Below are positions 61,553 to 64,000 of a DNA stretch of 64,000 bases, piece by piece; position 1 is the stretch's first letter; each line of letters starts with the position of its first letter. The position numbers and the translations under genes were made by a program. The notes beneath the pieces are model-generated. The model did not search any database. It was not told the DNA's origin and saw nothing but the letters and a program-made list of their open reading frames with translations. Source of the DNA: Bacteroidota bacterium (GTDB lineage Bacteria > Bacteroidota > Bacteroidia > B-17B0 > Aurantibacillaceae). The stretch is from assembly GCA_003153315.1 (NCBI GenBank), contig PLYA01000033.1, forward strand, positions 1-64,000. Reading direction: 5' to 3'.

Positions 61553-61897
61553 CTACAATTCAACCATAGGATCCCAGTAGTGTTTTGCAAAATCAATTAT
61601 TTTATCATCCACTACTTTTATCTTTTCTTTCGCGAGCAATTCCTCCATTTCATATGGATTAGCGAAATGATGTTTGCCTGTAAGCAAGCCATTACGATTA
61701 ACTACACGGTGTGCAGGCACTTTTGGTTTTTGATTATGTGCGCCATGCATAGCATAGCCTACTAAACGGGATGAACCTGCTGCACCTAAATATTTTGCAA
61801 TAGCACCATAAGAGGTAACCCTGCCTTTAGGAATAAGGCGCACCACCTGATAAACCATATCGAAAAAATCGGGAGGAGTGCTTGATTCGGGTTTCAT
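61553..61897 (-). CDS. Alkyltransferase-like protein (Atl)
   Basis: A 114-residue MGMT-family DNA-binding domain: VVRLIPKGRVTSYGAIAKYL, the recognition helix with SRLVGYAMHGAHNQK, and PAHRVVNRNGLLTG. The active-site Cys of O6-methylguanine methyltransferase (PCHRV) is replaced by Ala, so it cannot take up alkyl groups. Atl proteins bind O6-alkylguanine and recruit nucleotide excision repair. It is 1 bp from the polyprenyl synthase gene on the same strand, likely one transcript. Confidence 0.93.
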   Translation of the reverse strand: MKPESSTPPDFFDMVYQVVRLIPKGRVTSYGAIAKYLGAAGSSRLVGYAMHGAHNQKPKVPAHRVVNRNGLLTGKHHFANPYEMEELLAKEKIKVVDDKIIDFAKHYWDPMVEL

Positions 61898-61898
61898 G

Positions 61899-62885
61899 TT
61901 ATTTACTACGTTTCATTAAACTTTGAGCAAACAAAGCAAAAGTTTCTATTTTTTTATTTGAAGCCGAAGATGTTTTTAAAAGTTTAATAGCCTGGTGATA
62001 GTAAGAATCAATTTGCTTTTGTAAACTGTTATTTAATTTAAGCGAAATGAAAATATCTTTTACGGCAGCCACTTTCTCTTTGGGATTAAACTGTTTTTTA
62101 GTTAGCCAGTTTTGTAGTTCCTTTTTTTGTTTAGCACTACTTGTTTCAAGTGCTTTTAAAAGCAGCCATGTTTTTTTATTAGCAATAATATCACCACCTG
62201 TTTGCTTGCCAACTTTTTCGGCGACACCAAATACATCTAAATAATCATCAGTTAACTGAAAAGCAATTCCTAATTTTTCTCCTGCTCTGTAAAACAAGTC
62301 CGCATCTTCTTTTGAAGCCTTAGCACATATAGCACCCATTTGCATACTGCAACCCAATAACACAGCTGTTTTTAAGCGTATCATTTCAATATACTCATCA
62401 ATGCTTACGTTGCTTCGGGTTTCAAAATCCATATCCAGTTGCTGACCTTCGCATAATCCAATAGCAGTGGTAGAAAAAATGCGTTGCAATTGAATAGAAG
62501 TTTCTTTTTTGCATTTGGCAAGTTCCTGATAGGCTTTTACTAACAAAACATCTCCGCTTAAAATAGCAATGTTTCTATTCCATTTTTCATGAACGGTTTG
62601 TTTTCCGCGCCGCAAAGGTGCATTATCCATAATATCATCATGGATTAAAGAAAAATTATGAAACAACTCTACTGCCGCAGCCGCAGGTAATACTTTTGTT
62701 ATTTTAGCATCAAAACAATCAGCAGCAATTAAGGCAAGTAATGGACGAATACGTTTGGCATCCAAGCCTAAAAAATAAGTTACAGGCTGATATAAATTTT
62801 GTGGGTGCTTAGGTAATTCATTTACTAAAGGTGTAAAGTAATCATCAAAGACGGCCGCTAATTTTTTGTAGGGGTTTTCGTTCAT
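61899..62885 (-). CDS. Polyprenyl diphosphate synthase
   Basis: A 328-residue trans-prenyltransferase with both Asp-rich motifs: first SLIHDDIMDNAPLRRGKQTV, second FQLTDDYLDVFG. GLDAKRIRPLLALIAADCF and GDVLLVKAYQEL support the family. It adds isopentenyl diphosphate units to make farnesyl-, geranylgeranyl- or longer diphosphates for quinones, carotenoids or undecaprenol; chain length cannot be set by eye. It is adjacent to the Atl gene (1 bp) and 30 bp from rfbA. Confidence 0.94.
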   Translation of the reverse strand: MNENPYKKLAAVFDDYFTPLVNELPKHPQNLYQPVTYFLGLDAKRIRPLLALIAADCFDAKITKVLPAAAAVELFHNFSLIHDDIMDNAPLRRGKQTVHEKWNRNIAILSGDVLLVKAYQELAKCKKETSIQLQRIFSTTAIGLCEGQQLDMDFETRSNVSIDEYIEMIRLKTAVLLGCSMQMGAICAKASKEDADLFYRAGEKLGIAFQLTDDYLDVFGVAEKVGKQTGGDIIANKKTWLLLKALETSSAKQKKELQNWLTKKQFNPKEKVAAVKDIFISLKLNNSLQKQIDSYYHQAIKLLKTSSASNKKIETFALFAQSLMKRSK

Positions 62886-62915
62886 AGTTTGGTTTCAATA
62901 CCCAACAAATTTCCT

Positions 62916-63770
62916 TTACAATTTCAGCAGATAGGTTCCATAACCACTCTTAGTTAGGGGTTGAGCTATTCTATGTAATTGCTCTTTGTTGATGTAGCCC
63001 ATGTTGTAAGCAATTTCCTCAATACAACCAATCTTTAATCCCTGACGTTCTTCTATAACCTGCACAAACTGCCCTGCCTGCATAAGCGATGCAAAGGTGC
63101 CCGTATCAAGCCAGGCGGTACCCCTGTCAAGTATACGTACTTCCAGTTTCTTTTGCTCTAAGTATTTTTTATTTACATCGGTAATTTCATATTCGCCACG
63201 TGGACTTGGTTTTAAGTGCTTGGCTATTTCTACCACCGAGTTATCGTAGAAATACAAACCCGGTACTGCATAATTAGATTTTGGCTTAGCAGGTTTCTCT
63301 TCAATAGAAAGCACTTTATGGTTCTCGTCAAAATCAACTACACCATAACGCTCAGGGTCGCTTACGTGATAAGCAAACACAATTCCTCCATTGGGGTTTT
63401 TACAGGTTTGTAATTGGCGGCCTAATCCTATTCCATGAAAAATGTTATCGCCTAACACCAGCGCTACATTTTCTTTACCGATAAATTTCTCTCCTATAAC
63501 AAATGCCTGCGCGAGGCCGTTTGGAACTTCTTGTACTGCATACGAAAACTTACAACCTATTTGAGAACCATCTCCCAAAAGCCTTTCAAAGTTGGGTAGA
63601 TCAGTAGGGGTAGAAATAATTAATACTTCGTTAATACCTGCCATTAACAAGATAGATAGGGGGTAATAAATCATCGGTTTATCATACACAGGCATCATTT
63701 GTTTGCTCATGGCAAGTGTAAGCGGGTGCAAACGTGTACCGGAGCCTCCGGCTAAAATTATTCCTTTCAT
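62916..63770 (-). CDS. rfbA: Glucose-1-phosphate thymidylyltransferase
   Basis: A 284-residue nucleotidyltransferase: [20 protein letters not shown] (signature), [37 protein letters not shown], and [20 protein letters not shown]. It converts glucose 1-phosphate and dTTP to dTDP-glucose, the first step to dTDP-rhamnose and other surface sugars. Length is typical (around 290). No other rfb gene is in view; the rest of the pathway would lie beyond the window or elsewhere. It is 30 bp upstream of the prenyl synthase on the same strand. Confidence 0.95.
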   Translation of the reverse strand: MKGIILAGGSGTRLHPLTLAMSKQMMPVYDKPMIYYPLSILLMAGINEVLIISTPTDLPNFERLLGDGSQIGCKFSYAVQEVPNGLAQAFVIGEKFIGKENVALVLGDNIFHGIGLGRQLQTCKNPNGGIVFAYHVSDPERYGVVDFDENHKVLSIEEKPAKPKSNYAVPGLYFYDNSVVEIAKHLKPSPRGEYEITDVNKKYLEQKKLEVRILDRGTAWLDTGTFASLMQAGQFVQVIEERQGLKIGCIEEIAYNMGYINKEQLHRIAQPLTKSGYGTYLLKL

Positions 63771-63873
63771 CGTATTTAAATTAAATGCTTAAAAGACAAA
63801 TGTAAGAAAGCCATACTAATAAGCAAAAGCAAAGTATTTTAAAAATAAGTATATTTACTGCTCAATAAACCAC

Positions 63874-64000
63874 ATGAGAATAAAAAGTATTCTGCTTTTT
63901 TCCGCCTTATTAGTTTTGGTAGTTGCAACGCTATCCTGTAAAAAGAAATCCCCTGCTCCCACACCTACCCCTACTGCTATACCCCCTACTTTTTCTTTTA
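63874..64000 (+). CDS. Start of a lipoprotein gene (partial)
   Basis: ATG at 63874 opens MRIKSILLFSALLVLVVATL followed by SCKKKSPAPTPTPTAIPP, a lipoprotein signal with lipobox LSC and a Pro/Thr-rich spacer. The frame runs off the window end after 42 codons. The mature protein is unknown. It is divergent from rfbA. Confidence 0.7.
   Translation, partial: MRIKSILLFSALLVLVVATLSCKKKSPAPTPTPTAIPPTFSF

Overview
The window looks like chromosomal DNA of a Bacteroidota bacterium. It is AT-rich and carries the gliding/type IX secretion lipoprotein GldH, RicT (PSP1 family), a DUF4296 lipoprotein, type IX secretion C-terminal tails ending in NKRLVIVR-like sequence, TAnnTTTG-type promoter elements and little Shine-Dalgarno signal. 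Species cannot be told from sequence alone.

Region 1 (1-7 kb): a mixed, partly decayed accessory stretch. It holds the start of a sensor kinase, an AraC-type regulator, a small response regulator, a broken receiver domain, an L,D-transpeptidase-like protein, an MFS exporter, small unknowns, a frameshifted membrane protein, a coiled-coil lipoprotein, a cupin and a flavin reductase-like protein.

Region 2 (7-22.2 kb): a stress/low-oxygen style cluster. It includes a CDP-alcohol phosphatidyltransferase, an alpha/beta hydrolase overlapping a phosphoribosyltransferase, a zinc alcohol dehydrogenase, DUF445 and DUF5808 proteins, a frameshifted CBS-domain protein, a triple-BON protein, a LOG-family protein, a class II (B12) ribonucleotide reductase and an ADP-forming acetate-CoA ligase. 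Seven TGAT-N4-ATCA sites of FNR/CRP type lie in its intergenic regions. In four of them a TAnnTTTG-like -7 element sits exactly 33 bp away, and in a fifth 32 bp away. This unites the cluster into a probable regulon and is the main discovery of the window.

Region 3 (22.2-28.3 kb): a small island with a DUF4349 lipoprotein, an unknown protein and a large serine recombinase whose C-terminus is encoded inside a tRNA-Arg gene. Beyond it lie a lipoprotein broken by a stop codon, a TPR protein, and a truncated second tRNA-Arg abutting the tail of a lost type IX-secreted protein.

Region 4 (28.3-37 kb): core genes (GNAT, AddB-like nuclease, GldH, RicT) and hypotheticals, followed by a 21-bp repeat array and a His-rich mini-lipoprotein. 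Region 5 (36.9-39.9 kb): an ArsA ATPase plus a Cys-rich MerT-like membrane protein, lying between tRNA-Lys and a relic copy of the tRNA-Lys 3' end and terminator.

Region 6 (39.9-64 kb): ordinary chromosome. It carries YjbR and SRPBCC proteins, TPR proteins, crotonase, RpiB, a nitrilase-family amidase, thiolase, a DEAD-box helicase, two large type IX-secreted proteins, acetyl-CoA synthetase, kynureninase, an HMA lipoprotein, a BamA-like barrel, an alkyltransferase-like protein, a polyprenyl synthase, RfbA and the start of a lipoprotein.

A second genome-scale oddity is the set of unrelated intergenic tandem arrays that all share a 21-bp period (9.7, 15.9, 17.5, 36.1 and 50.9 kb). All coordinates and motif positions were read by eye; no searches were run.
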